NCBI RefSeq assembly: GCF_029637605.1
Contig: NZ_CP121261.1
Location: 1,984,001-2,048,000 of the forward strand
Direction of reading: 5' to 3'
DNA from: Achromobacter spanius
Lineage (GTDB): Bacteria > Pseudomonadota > Gammaproteobacteria > Burkholderiales > Burkholderiaceae_B
Length of the DNA: 64,000 nt
A program made the translations under genes and the position numbers. The notes beneath the pieces are model-generated. The model ran no database searches, was not told the DNA's origin, and worked only from the letters and a program-made list of their open reading frames with translations. Shown in pieces: positions 17,624 to 27,628 of this stretch. The first letter of the stretch is position 1. Each line of letters starts with the position of its first letter.

Positions 17624-19165
17624 TCATTTCTGCAATGCCTCCTGGTTGTCTTGCTTGAACTGTTTTACGTGCCCCAATTCCGACCCGACCCGGGCGTGCC
17701 ATAGGGCGCGGCGGCGCGCGCGTTCGTCGGCATCCACGGCGGGTTCGAACACGGCGTCGGTCACGATGGTCTTGCGGGCGTCGTGCAGCGAGGGCCATAG
17801 CAAACCGGACGCGCCCGCCAGGTAGGCGATACCGCGCAGGCTGGCGCGGTCCGCCTCTTGCATGCGGCGTATGGGAATGCCGATCAGATCGGCCTGGATC
17901 TGCAGCAAGGGGTCGCTGCGCGACAAGCCTCCGCCTACCACCAATTCCGAAACCCGAACGCCCGACGCTTCCTCATCCGCCTCGATGCAACTGGCGACCG
18001 AGTGCGCAATGCCTTCCAGAATGGCGTAGGCCACTTCGGCTTGCGTGGTGGCCATCGACACGCCGGTCAGCGAGGCGCGCGCGGCGGCTTCCATGCGCGG
18101 CACGCGCAGGCCGGTCAGGGCCGGCACGAACGTCACGCCGTTTGACGAGTCCACGGTTTGCGCCAGCGCGCTGATCTCGTGCGCGTCCTTGAACCACTTC
18201 AGCTTTTCGCACACCCAGTTCAGCGCCGACCCGGTCGTCGCCACAAAGGTCTCCACCGCAAAGTGCGACACCCCGCCCTGGCGGCGCGCCGTCATCGTCA
18301 GCGACCCGTCGGACATGCCTGCATTCGCGGGCGGCTCCGTGCCGATGATCAAGTCCACAAAGCTGCCCGTTCCATGCACACACATCGCCTGTCCCCGGTC
18401 CAGGCAGCCCAGGCCGATGGCGCCCGCGTGCTGGTCGCCGGCCGATGCCAGGATCGGCACGTCGATGCCAAGGACCTCGGGGCGGGTGCGCCCGAAATCA
18501 TCCGCGTCCTGACGCAGCGTGGGCAGCAGTTCGTGCGGGAAGCCCAGTTCCTGCGTCCATTCCAGGTAATAGCGATGGTCGGCCAGCACGTAGGCGCCGG
18601 CGGACGTGGCGTTGGTGGGCGTGGTCACGCATTCGCGCCGTTGCGAAAAGTGCCACAGCAACCAGGTGTCCACGGTGCCGAACGCCAGCCGCTTGTCGCG
18701 CCACGCCTCCGCTACCTGTCGTGTATCCCGCAGATGACGCGCAGCCCACAGATACAGCGATCGCACGCCCACCGGCCGGCCGACGCGCTCGCGCAGCCGC
18801 GCATCCCATTCCGGCGCCAGCAGCTCCAATTCATCCACAAAGCGGGTGTCTTGCCAGACCATGGCCGGCACCAGCGCGCGACCCGTGTGCGTATCCCACA
18901 ACACCGCGGTGGCGCGCTGCGTGGCCAGCGCCAGCGCAACGATTTCCTGGCCGGCGCGCTGGGCCTCCGCGATAGTGGCGCGGCAGACGTCGATGGTGCG
19001 GTCCAGGATGTCGTTGGCATCCTGCTCCACGACGCCCGGCCTGGGCGAGTCCACCTGCAAGGCCGCGTACTGCAGGCAAGACACCTGCCCATCGGCAGAC
19101 ACCGTGGCGGCGCGCGTGCCGGACGTGCCCTCGTCTATGGCCAGAATCACATTCTTGTTTGTCAT
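17624..19165 (-). CDS. glpK: Glycerol kinase (FGGY family)
   Basis: The enzyme phosphorylates glycerol with ATP to sn-glycerol 3-phosphate. The 513-residue product opens with ILAIDEGTSGTRA, the ATP-grasping turn of the FGGY fold. It also carries ASAGDQHAGAIGLGCL and VHGTGSFVDL, and a second nucleotide motif, LVVGGGLSRSDPLLQ, near residue 405. The start codon overlaps the stop of the upstream MFS gene by 4 bp. Another FGGY sugar kinase remains possible, but the glpD and glpP neighbours make glycerol the most likely substrate. Confidence 0.92.
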   Translation of the reverse strand: MTNKNVILAIDEGTSGTRAATVSADGQVSCLQYAALQVDSPRPGVVEQDANDILDRTIDVCRATIAEAQRAGQEIVALALATQRATAVLWDTHTGRALVPAMVWQDTRFVDELELLAPEWDARLRERVGRPVGVRSLYLWAARHLRDTRQVAEAWRDKRLAFGTVDTWLLWHFSQRRECVTTPTNATSAGAYVLADHRYYLEWTQELGFPHELLPTLRQDADDFGRTRPEVLGIDVPILASAGDQHAGAIGLGCLDRGQAMCVHGTGSFVDLIIGTEPPANAGMSDGSLTMTARRQGGVSHFAVETFVATTGSALNWVCEKLKWFKDAHEISALAQTVDSSNGVTFVPALTGLRVPRMEAAARASLTGVSMATTQAEVAYAILEGIAHSVASCIEADEEASGVRVSELVVGGGLSRSDPLLQIQADLIGIPIRRMQEADRASLRGIAYLAGASGLLWPSLHDARKTIVTDAVFEPAVDADERARRRALWHARVGSELGHVKQFKQDNQEALQK

Positions 19166-20619
19166 CGCGAGGCTTTCCCAATGGCGGGGTCCAGGGCGGG
19201 AAGCACGACGTCGTCCTTGAACTGCGGCGCGCCGGCTTCGTTGTCGGGGTTGATGGCGGTGCGGGTGGGATCCCACTTGATCACGAAGCAGATGATGCTG
19301 GCGACAAGCGGCACGATCGACAGGATCAGGAAGGTGTTTTCCAAGCCGTAGTTTTCGCGAAACAGCGGAAACACCAACAGCCCGATTGCGGCGCCCGTCG
19401 AACCCAGCGCGCCGATGATGCCGTTGGCGCCCGCCCGCAATTCGCTGCGAAACGACAGCGACGACAGGCTCTTGCCATTGGCGCCCGGCCCGCCGGAGTG
19501 AAACAGGATGAACAGCGACGGCACGATGACGGCCACCCACAGCGGCATCTTGCCGTGGAAGGTACCCAGGATCAGCAGCATCAGGAACACCGCGGCGAAA
19601 CCGAACGCCGACGCGCGCCGCAGCCCCAGCTTGCGGCCGATGTACGGCGACAAGAAGCCGCCAAAGATGCCGAACACGTTGAACACCAGGGCGCCGATGG
19701 TGGCGAAGATGAAGTCCTTGCCGAACAAGGCAGCGCTGATCAACGGCAAGTACCAGCCCACGGCGAAATACTGGATGGACTGACCAATCTGGACCGTGGC
19801 CGCCAGGATCGTGCGCGGCAGGTAGACGCCGCGAAAGATCAGCAACACGTTGGCCATGCCGCGCCTGGCCTGGTTGGTCACCGGCACCCGTTCATGCACC
19901 GGCGCGGCGACGAAGGCTTGCCCATAAATGCGGGTCATGGCGCGCGCCGCCTGTTCGACTCGCTCTTTGCGCGCCAGCCAGATCGGGCTTTCGATCATGT
20001 AGCGCAGTTGCAGCACCAGGATGACGACGGCGAAGACAGCGGTGGCTGCCACGGAATAGCGCCAGATCGAATCGCCCACGTCCCAAGAGAAGAACAGCAT
20101 GGCCAGCAACAGGTTCGTGCACACGGCCGTGTACCACATGCCTTGCCACGTGTTCAGCCGGCTTTTGAATTTCAGCGGCGTGAACTCGGCCAACACGGCC
20201 ATCGCAATGGCGAAGTCGATGCCGTAAGCCGCGCCGACAAAGAAGCGGCCAACCAGGATGACTTCGAAACTGGGCGCAAACATCACCAGCAGCGCGCCGA
20301 TGACGGCCAGGAACTTCGCGATGATCAAGGGCCGGATGCGGCCCCAGCGGTCAGCCATCCACCCGCCGATGGGGTTGAAGGCGATAGCGACCCACGCCGC
20401 GAACGACGTCATCAGCGCTACCTGACCGGCGGTCAAACCCAGGTCGCGCGTCATGGGGCCTAATGCCGCGCTCAGGGCGGAATTGGCGAAGGCATCCAGA
20501 AACAGTCCGCCCAGCGCCAGCCACCAGATAAGGCCGGCCCGGCCAGTAATACCGGGGCGTGAATCGATATAAGCGATGACATCGTCGATGCCACGTATTT
20601 TTACAGTCGATGATTGCAC
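19162..20619 (-). CDS. MFS transporter of the glycerol operon (sugar-porter or metabolite symporter type)
   Basis: This 485-residue, 12-helix MFS protein starts at a GTG preceded by AAGAGGAG. Loop 2-3 reads GGWMADRWGRIRPLI, and loop 8-9 contains PYIGRKLGLRRA, both family motifs. It is the first gene of the operon, where a GlpF channel or GlpT antiporter would be expected. It is therefore the likely uptake route for glycerol, a glycerol derivative or a related polyol. The operon order is MFS, glpK, glpD, flavoprotein, glpP. Confidence 0.88.
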   Translation of the reverse strand: MQSSTVKIRGIDDVIAYIDSRPGITGRAGLIWWLALGGLFLDAFANSALSAALGPMTRDLGLTAGQVALMTSFAAWVAIAFNPIGGWMADRWGRIRPLIIAKFLAVIGALLVMFAPSFEVILVGRFFVGAAYGIDFAIAMAVLAEFTPLKFKSRLNTWQGMWYTAVCTNLLLAMLFFSWDVGDSIWRYSVAATAVFAVVILVLQLRYMIESPIWLARKERVEQAARAMTRIYGQAFVAAPVHERVPVTNQARRGMANVLLIFRGVYLPRTILAATVQIGQSIQYFAVGWYLPLISAALFGKDFIFATIGALVFNVFGIFGGFLSPYIGRKLGLRRASAFGFAAVFLMLLILGTFHGKMPLWVAVIVPSLFILFHSGGPGANGKSLSSLSFRSELRAGANGIIGALGSTGAAIGLLVFPLFRENYGLENTFLILSIVPLVASIICFVIKWDPTRTAINPDNEAGAPQFKDDVVLPALDPAIGKASR

Positions 20620-20672
20620 AGTCGTCTCCTCTTGGAATTATTTCTGTAAGAGGTCGACGCAAACTGCGCGCA

Positions 20673-20703
20673 ATAAAAGACCACCCTACAGATGGTCTTT
20701 TAT
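20673..20703 (-). terminator. Leader terminator hairpin of the glycerol operon
   Basis: On the minus strand, ATAAAAGACCA and TGGTCTTTTAT form a perfect 11-bp stem around a 9-nt loop. The U-rich 3' arm runs into UUAUU. It lies 53 bp upstream of the GTG start of the first gene, downstream of a strong promoter, so it should act inside the 5' untranslated leader. Its loop bases pair alternatively with an upstream ACAGAT. This is the probable target of GlpP antitermination. Confidence 0.7.
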
Positions 20704-20713
20704 CTAAATCTGT
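20688..20713 (-). promoter_or_regulatory. Candidate antiterminator helix overlapping the leader terminator
   Basis: In the transcript, ACAGAT (20713-20708) can pair with AUCUGU (20693-20688), which includes the loop of the terminator. The order of the four segments makes this helix and the terminator topologically exclusive, as in classical antitermination leaders. It lies at the predicted transcript 5' end. GlpP with glycerol 3-phosphate would be expected to favour this fold; that is inference. Confidence 0.5.
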
Positions 20714-20719
20714 GCGGTG

Positions 20720-20748
20720 ACTTTATGGGCTGCGCAAAAGGGTGTCAA
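20720..20748 (-). promoter_or_regulatory. Sigma-70 promoter of the glycerol operon
   Basis: On the minus strand, TTGACA (20748-20743) is followed by a 17-bp spacer and TAAAGT (20725-20720). The -35 box is perfect and the -10 box is a fair match. Transcription should start near 20713, giving a leader of roughly 95 nt before the GTG at 20619. Confidence 0.65.
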
Positions 20749-20949
20749 GAAGAAGGCGTATCGGGATAAACCCTATTTTCCGACGTTTTCGCGGGCTAAA
20801 AGAAAGTATCCAAAGCGCCAGAAAAGTATAAGGAACGCGATTAATTTATATGTTTTTTTCTTTATTTTTCAATGACTTGCATTAATATTTCAAGCAGGCA
20901 AACTACGCGCATTCTGAAATTCCACCCACCAAGCAGAAAGAGGAATCCC
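20749..20949. other. AT-rich intergenic region between the glycerol operon and the small basic protein
   Basis: Together with the promoter and leader next to it, this forms a 330-bp gap between genes (20620-20949). The part from 20801 to 20920 is strikingly AT-rich, with T-runs such as TTTTTTTCTTTATTTTT. It has no open frame. It probably holds the promoter of the small basic protein gene; TATAAG at about 20827 is a possible -10 box. Confidence 0.4.
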
Positions 20950-21186
20950 ATGCGCTTAATTACCGATCAAGAACTCAGCAATATGTCGACCGAGAACAAG
21001 CGTCGTCGCCATTTGGAACTGGACAAGAAGCTTGAAGTGGCGGCCAGCCGTGGCTGGGCCTGCGCCCACCGCATTGAAGCCACCCGCGCCAAGGTGCATG
21101 CGGCGATTCAGTCGGACGTGGAATTGGGCCGCGATGTTGAGCAGCGCACGGAAAAGCGGCGCGACCGCGTGAAGATCAAGAACTGA
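20950..21186 (+). CDS. Small basic hypothetical protein (78 aa)
   Basis: The product begins MRLITDQELSNMSTENKRRR and is rich in Lys, Arg and Glu, probably one or two long amphipathic helices. AAAGAGG lies upstream of ATG 20950, and a very AT-rich stretch (20801-20920), likely promoter, precedes it. The family and function are unknown. It is separated from tRNA-Leu by a 20-bp tandem repeat and a bidirectional terminator. Confidence 0.6.
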   Translation: MRLITDQELSNMSTENKRRRHLELDKKLEVAASRGWACAHRIEATRAKVHAAIQSDVELGRDVEQRTEKRRDRVKIKN

Positions 21187-21197
21187 GCGGCTGAATC

Positions 21198-21277
21198 CAG
21201 AGGATTCGCGTTTGCTCCAGAGGATTCGCGACAGCTCCGCAGGATTCGCAACAGCTCCGCAGGATTCGCGACAGCTC
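21198..21277. repeat. Four tandem copies of a 20-bp unit
   Basis: Units begin at 21198, 21218, 21238 and 21258. The last two are CGCAGGATTCGCAACAGCTC and CGCAGGATTCGCGACAGCTC, and the first two begin CAGAGGATTCGCG. All share AGGATTCGC. The array lies directly after the small basic protein gene and before the bidirectional terminator. Copy number may vary among strains. Confidence 0.85.
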
Positions 21278-21310
21278 CACCGGGTCAGCGCCAAGCTGGC
21301 CCAAAAGCAA

Positions 21311-21342
21311 AAAACCCCCTGGCTCAACAGCCAGGGGGTTTT
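21311..21342. terminator. Bidirectional rho-independent terminator
   Basis: AAAACCCCCTGGCT and AGCCAGGGGGTTTT form a perfect 14-bp stem with a CAAC loop, flanked by A-runs and T-runs on both sides. It can end transcription of the small basic protein gene from the left and of tRNA-Leu from the right. Confidence 0.9.
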
Positions 21343-21352
21343 GTCATATTAG

Positions 21353-21439
21353 TGGTGCGAAGGAGGGGACTCGAACCCCTACACCTGTTACGGCGTCAGG
21401 ACCTAAACCTGGTGCGTCTACCAATTTCGCCACCTTCGC
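21353..21439 (-). tRNA. tRNA-Leu (anticodon UAG)
   Basis: Read on the minus strand, the 87-nt RNA has the acceptor stem GCGAAGG/CCTTCGC with an encoded CCA end. It has a D arm with GGTAGACGC, the anticodon loop TTTAGGT giving UAG, a long variable arm as expected for class II leucine tRNA, and the T arm GGTTCGAGTCC. It reads CUA and, by wobble, other CUN codons. A TACAAT box at about 21457-21462 could be its -10 element. Confidence 0.95.
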
Positions 21440-21486
21440 TAAAGGTCAAGCCCGCTATTGTAGCTTGCTTGTTAAAATCTTGCGTC

Positions 21487-22683
21487 ATGAATCCGCGCCT
21501 TGATGCTTTACACCCCTACCCGTTCGAAAAATTGCGCGCGTTGCTGGCCTCTGCCAGCTCGCAGCCGAACGGCCTGACGCCCATCAATTTGTCGATTGGC
21601 GAGCCCAAGCACGCCGCGCCCGAGCGCGTGGCGGAGGCGATCCGCAACCATATGGACGGCTTGTCGGTCTACCCGTCGACCAAGGGCGACCCGGCGCTGC
21701 GCCAGGCGATATCCGCCTGGTTGGCGCGCCGCTACAGCATTCCCGCACCCGACGCCGACACCCAGGTGCTGCCAGCGCTGGGTTCGCGCGAAGCGCTGTT
21801 CGCCTTCACCCAGACTGTGATCGACCCGTCGGCCGGTTCGGTGGTGATCTGCCCCAACCCGTTCTACCAGATCTACGAAGGCGCCACCCTGCTGGCCGGC
21901 GCCACGCCCTACTTCGTCAATGCCGACCCGCTGCGCAACTTCGCCAGCGACTGGAACCAGGTGCCCGACGCCGTCTGGAAGAAGACGCGGCTGGTGTTCG
22001 TGTGCTCGCCGGGCAACCCGGCCGGCAACGTCATGTCGCTCGACGAATGGGAAACGCTGTTCAAGCTGTCTGACCGCCACGGTTTCGTCATCGCATCGGA
22101 CGAGTGCTATTCCGAGATCTACCTGGACGAAGGTGACGCCCCGCTGGGCGGCCTGCAGGCGGCTCGCCGCCTGGGCCGGGACGACTACCGCAACCTGGTG
22201 TGCTTTTCCAGCCTGTCCAAGCGGTCCAACGTGCCGGGCCTGCGTTCCGGCTTCGTGGCGGGTGACGCCGCGCTTATCGGCCGCTTCCTGCTGTATCGCA
22301 CGTATCATGGCAGTGCCATGAGCCCGCTGGTGTCCGCCGCCAGTATCGCCGCCTGGACGGACGAGGCGCACGTGAAAGACAACCGGCGCCTGTACCGTGA
22401 AAAGTTCGACGCGGTCGTGCCCATTCTGGAAAACGTGCTGGATGTGTCACGGCCCCAGGCCTCTTTCTACCTGTGGGCGGCCACACCGGGCTCGGATACG
22501 GCGTTCGCGCGCGACCTTTACGGCCGCACGGGTGTTACCGTTCTGCCGGGCAGCTTTCTGGCGCGGGAGGCACATGGCGTGAATCCCGGCCAGGGCCGCA
22601 TTCGTATTGCGTTGGTGGCGCCCTTGGCTGACTGCGTGCAGGCAGCCGAGCGCATCGCCCATTTTGTACACACTTCTGTTTGA
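21487..22683 (+). CDS. dapC: Succinyldiaminopimelate transaminase
   Basis: This fold-type I PLP aminotransferase converts N-succinyl-2-amino-6-ketopimelate to N-succinyl-LL-diaminopimelate in lysine and peptidoglycan synthesis. The 398-residue product has NLSIGEPKH near the start, CSPGNPAGNVMS in the middle and the PLP lysine in SSLSKRSNVPGLRSG. It heads a dapC-dapD-dapE cluster, which fixes its role. The ATG has no Shine-Dalgarno sequence and lies only 8 nt after a TAAAAT box, so the mRNA may be leaderless. Confidence 0.93.
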   Translation: MNPRLDALHPYPFEKLRALLASASSQPNGLTPINLSIGEPKHAAPERVAEAIRNHMDGLSVYPSTKGDPALRQAISAWLARRYSIPAPDADTQVLPALGSREALFAFTQTVIDPSAGSVVICPNPFYQIYEGATLLAGATPYFVNADPLRNFASDWNQVPDAVWKKTRLVFVCSPGNPAGNVMSLDEWETLFKLSDRHGFVIASDECYSEIYLDEGDAPLGGLQAARRLGRDDYRNLVCFSSLSKRSNVPGLRSGFVAGDAALIGRFLLYRTYHGSAMSPLVSAASIAAWTDEAHVKDNRRLYREKFDAVVPILENVLDVSRPQASFYLWAATPGSDTAFARDLYGRTGVTVLPGSFLAREAHGVNPGQGRIRIALVAPLADCVQAAERIAHFVHTSV

Positions 22684-22707
22684 TCAACCTTTAAAAGCTG
22701 AGCCGCT

Positions 22708-24668
<1,961 letters not shown>

Positions 24669-24691
24669 AACGCCGCTACGCGGACGCTCTG

Positions 24692-24716
24692 CCCCCCTTC
24701 AGAGGGGGGTGTTTTT
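24692..24716 (+). terminator. Rho-independent terminator after dapE
   Basis: CCCCCCT and AGGGGGG form a 7-bp stem with a TCAG tetraloop, followed by TGTTTTTT. It lies 23 bp after the dapE stop and ends the dap operon. Confidence 0.85.
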
Positions 24717-24757
24717 TCCCCGATTCGGCACACTGAACGGGGAATACAAGGCCTGTT

Positions 24758-25654
24758 ATGTATCAATCCGCCCGCCAAGAATTGCTGACCCTGCGCGACC
24801 TCATCCGTTACGGGGTATCGCGCCTGAACAGCGCCCAGGTGGCGCTGGGGCACGGCAGCGACAACGCCTGGGACGAGGCGGTCTACCTGACGCTGCACGC
24901 CCTGCATCTGCCGCTGGACACGCTGGAACCGTTCCTGGATGCGCGCGTGGTCCGTGAAGAACGTGACCGCGTGCTGGACCTGCTGGAACGGCGCGTTACC
25001 GAGCGCGTGCCCGCCGCCTACCTCACCAACGAGGCCTGGCTGCGCGGTCACCGCTTCTACGTGGACAAGCGCGTCATCGTGCCGCGCTCGCCCATCGCCG
25101 AACTGCTGGACCAGGGGATTTCACCCTGGGTACAGGACGCGACCGCCGTGGAAAACGTGCTGGACATGTGTACCGGTTCGGGCTGCCTGGCCATCCTGTC
25201 GGCCATGGCCTTCCCCTACGCCCATGTGGATGCGGTGGACGTGTCCGCCGACGCGCTGCAAGTGGCCCGCCGCAATGTGGACGACTACGGCCTGCAAGAC
25301 CGGCTGGACCTGCACGAAAGCAATCTGTTCGACGCCCTGCCCGCACGCCAGTACGACGTCATCATCTGCAATCCGCCTTATGTGAACAGCGGCTCCATGG
25401 ATGTGCTGCCGCAGGAATACCGCCATGAACCGCATCTGGCGCTGGCCGGTGGCGAAGACGGCATGGACCTCGTGCGGCGCATTCTGGCGGCGGCCCCCCA
25501 GTACCTCACGCCCGACGGCGTGATCGTGCTGGAGATAGGCCACGAGCGCGACTTCTTTGAAGCCGCCTTCCCGCAGTTGTCGCCCGTCTGGCTGGATACG
25601 GAAGAAGCGTCGGACCAGCTTCTGCTGCTTACCCGAGAGCAACTCAGCCTGTGA
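24758..25654 (+). CDS. prmB: Ribosomal protein L3 N5-glutamine methyltransferase
   Basis: This enzyme methylates a glutamine of ribosomal protein L3 using S-adenosylmethionine. The 298-residue product has the N-terminal helical domain of the HemK/PrmB group. It also has the SAM loop VLDMCTGSGCLAIL at about 135 and the catalytic NPPYVNSGSMD at about 206, whose NPPY motif is diagnostic for glutamine or adenine N-methylation. The shorter N-terminus and RHEPHLALAGGEDG fit PrmB better than PrmC. Its stop overlaps the GTG start of the ABC-F gene. Confidence 0.92.
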   Translation: MYQSARQELLTLRDLIRYGVSRLNSAQVALGHGSDNAWDEAVYLTLHALHLPLDTLEPFLDARVVREERDRVLDLLERRVTERVPAAYLTNEAWLRGHRFYVDKRVIVPRSPIAELLDQGISPWVQDATAVENVLDMCTGSGCLAILSAMAFPYAHVDAVDVSADALQVARRNVDDYGLQDRLDLHESNLFDALPARQYDVIICNPPYVNSGSMDVLPQEYRHEPHLALAGGEDGMDLVRRILAAAPQYLTPDGVIVLEIGHERDFFEAAFPQLSPVWLDTEEASDQLLLLTREQLSL

Positions 25655-27585
25655 TACGCGCTACTGGATTGACCCTGCGCCGTGGCACGAAAGTGCTGTT
25701 GGATAGCGCTGAATTTGTCGTGCACCCGGGCGAGCGCGTTGGCATCGTCGGCAAGAACGGCGCAGGCAAGTCGTCGCTGTTCGCGCTGCTGACCGGCGCG
25801 CTGGATCTGGACGCCGGCACAGTGAACCTGCCCGCGGGATGGCGTATCGCCAGCGTCAAGCAGGAACTGGACGCCGACGACCGCCCTGCCCGCGAATTCG
25901 TCATTGACGGCGACACGCAGCTGCGCGAATTGCAGGCGCGCCGCGCCGAGCTCACGGACGACCAAGGCACGCAGATCGCCGAAGTGGAAGCCGCGTTGAT
26001 CGAAGCCGGCGCCTGGAGCGCCGCATCGCGTGCCGAGCAGTTGCTGGCCGGGCTGGGCTTCAAGCCCAGCGAATGGATGCTGCCGGTCGAGAGTTTTTCC
26101 GGCGGCTGGCGCATGCGCCTGGCCTTGGCCAGCGCGCTGATGGCGCCGTCCGAACTGCTGCTGCTGGACGAACCCACCAACCACCTGGATCTGGACGCAA
26201 TGCTGTGGCTGGAGAAATGGCTGGGCGCCTATCCGGGCACCGTCATGCTGATCTCCCACGACACCGAGTTCCTGGACGCGGTGGCCAAGTCCATCCTGCA
26301 TTTTGACCACGCCAAGCTGGTGCGCTATCGCGGTGGTTATGGTGATTTCCTGACGCAACGCGCCGAGCGCCTGCGCCAGACCAACATTGCCTACGAACGC
26401 CAGACCCGCGAAACCGCGCGCCTGCAAGGTTTCATCGACCGCTTCAAAGCCAAAGCATCCAAGGCCAAGCAGGCGCAAAGCCGGGTCAAGGCGCTGGCGC
26501 GCATGCAGGTGCTGGCGCCGCTGCATGCGGAAGCGGGCATCGACATCCGCATCCCCTCGCCTGACCAGGTGCCCGACCCGCTGCTGACGCTGGAGCACCT
26601 GTCCGCCGGCTATACGGACGCGGACGGCAATGCCATTCCCATTTTGCGCGACGTCACGCTGATGGTGCGCGCGGGCAGCCGTGTGGGGGTGCTGGGCGCC
26701 AATGGCGCGGGCAAGAGCACGCTGATCAAGACCCTGGCGGAAGAAATTCCCGTGCAAGCCGGCGAACGCCGCGCCTCGCGCGGCTTGGCCATCGGCTACT
26801 TTCACCAGCATCAGCTGGACATGCTGGACGTGGACAGCACGCCTATCGCACACTTGGCGCGCCTGGCGCCGGAGACCCGCGAACAGGAACTGCGCAACTA
26901 CCTGGGCGGTTTCGGCTTTTCCGGCGACACCGTCACCAGTAAGGTCGGCCCGATGTCCGGCGGCGAAAAAGCGCGCCTGGCGCTGTCCCTGATCGTCTGG
27001 CAAAAGCCCAACCTGTTGCTGCTGGATGAACCCAGCAACCACTTGGATGTGGAAACCCGCGAGGCCCTGGCCGCCGCGCTGGCCGACTTCGGCGGCAGCA
27101 TGCTGCTGGTGTCGCACGACCGACACCTGCTGCGCACCACCGTGGACAGCTTCTGGATCGTGGCGGACGGCGCGGTACGCGAGTTCGACGGCGACCTTGA
27201 AGACTATCGGGATTGGCTGGCTGCCCGCAATGCCGGCGAACGGGCGGAGGCCGCGCGAGAAAGCGCCGAAGGCAGCGAACCCGTCGTGGACCGCAAGGCG
27301 CAACGCCGGGCCGAGGCCGAACAGCGTCAACGCCTGTCGGCGCTGCGCAAACCGCTGGAATCGAAGCTGGCCAAGGTCGAGGCCGAGATGGAAAAACTGC
27401 GCACCAAGCTGCACGCGCTAGACGCCATCATCGCCGACGCGGACCTGTATTCCGATGCGCGCCGCGCGGAACGCCAGAAGGTCATGGCCGAGCACGGTGA
27501 ACACGGCAAGCGCATGGACGAGCTCGAAGAGCAGTGGCTGGAGATCCAGGGTTCCCTGGAAGAAATCGACCAAAGCGAAGCCTGA
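25651..27585 (+). CDS. ABC-F family ATPase, YheS/Uup-like
   Basis: This soluble 644-residue protein has two ATP-binding cassettes and no membrane helices. Walker A motifs are GKNGAGKSS (about 34) and GANGAGKST (about 350). The signature motifs are SFSGGWRMRLALA and MSGGEKARLALS, and each cassette has LLLDEP with S/TNHLD. A linker of about 80 charged residues lies between the cassettes, and a coiled-coil C-terminus follows residue 550. ABC-F proteins act on ribosomes. YheS type is my best guess. It starts at a GTG overlapping the prmB stop by 4 bp. Confidence 0.9.
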   Translation: MIRATGLTLRRGTKVLLDSAEFVVHPGERVGIVGKNGAGKSSLFALLTGALDLDAGTVNLPAGWRIASVKQELDADDRPAREFVIDGDTQLRELQARRAELTDDQGTQIAEVEAALIEAGAWSAASRAEQLLAGLGFKPSEWMLPVESFSGGWRMRLALASALMAPSELLLLDEPTNHLDLDAMLWLEKWLGAYPGTVMLISHDTEFLDAVAKSILHFDHAKLVRYRGGYGDFLTQRAERLRQTNIAYERQTRETARLQGFIDRFKAKASKAKQAQSRVKALARMQVLAPLHAEAGIDIRIPSPDQVPDPLLTLEHLSAGYTDADGNAIPILRDVTLMVRAGSRVGVLGANGAGKSTLIKTLAEEIPVQAGERRASRGLAIGYFHQHQLDMLDVDSTPIAHLARLAPETREQELRNYLGGFGFSGDTVTSKVGPMSGGEKARLALSLIVWQKPNLLLLDEPSNHLDVETREALAAALADFGGSMLLVSHDRHLLRTTVDSFWIVADGAVREFDGDLEDYRDWLAARNAGERAEAARESAEGSEPVVDRKAQRRAEAEQRQRLSALRKPLESKLAKVEAEMEKLRTKLHALDAIIADADLYSDARRAERQKVMAEHGEHGKRMDELEEQWLEIQGSLEEIDQSEA

Positions 27586-27591
27586 CGCAAT

Positions 27592-27621
27592 AAAAAGCGG
27601 GGGGCCAACAGGCCCCCCGCT
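27592..27621 (-). terminator. Rho-independent terminator after chorismate mutase
   Basis: On the minus strand, AGCGGGGGGCC and GGCCCCCCGCT form an 11-bp stem with a 4-nt loop, followed by TTTTTA. It closes the desaturase-helicase-chorismate mutase operon and may also slow transcription from the convergent ABC-F gene. Confidence 0.85.
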
Positions 27622-27628
27622 AATCCGT

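Noticed and set aside
25378..27414. Long minus-strand frame opposite prmB and the ABC-F gene
   Set aside because: The plus-strand products have complete family motifs; the antisense frame has none.
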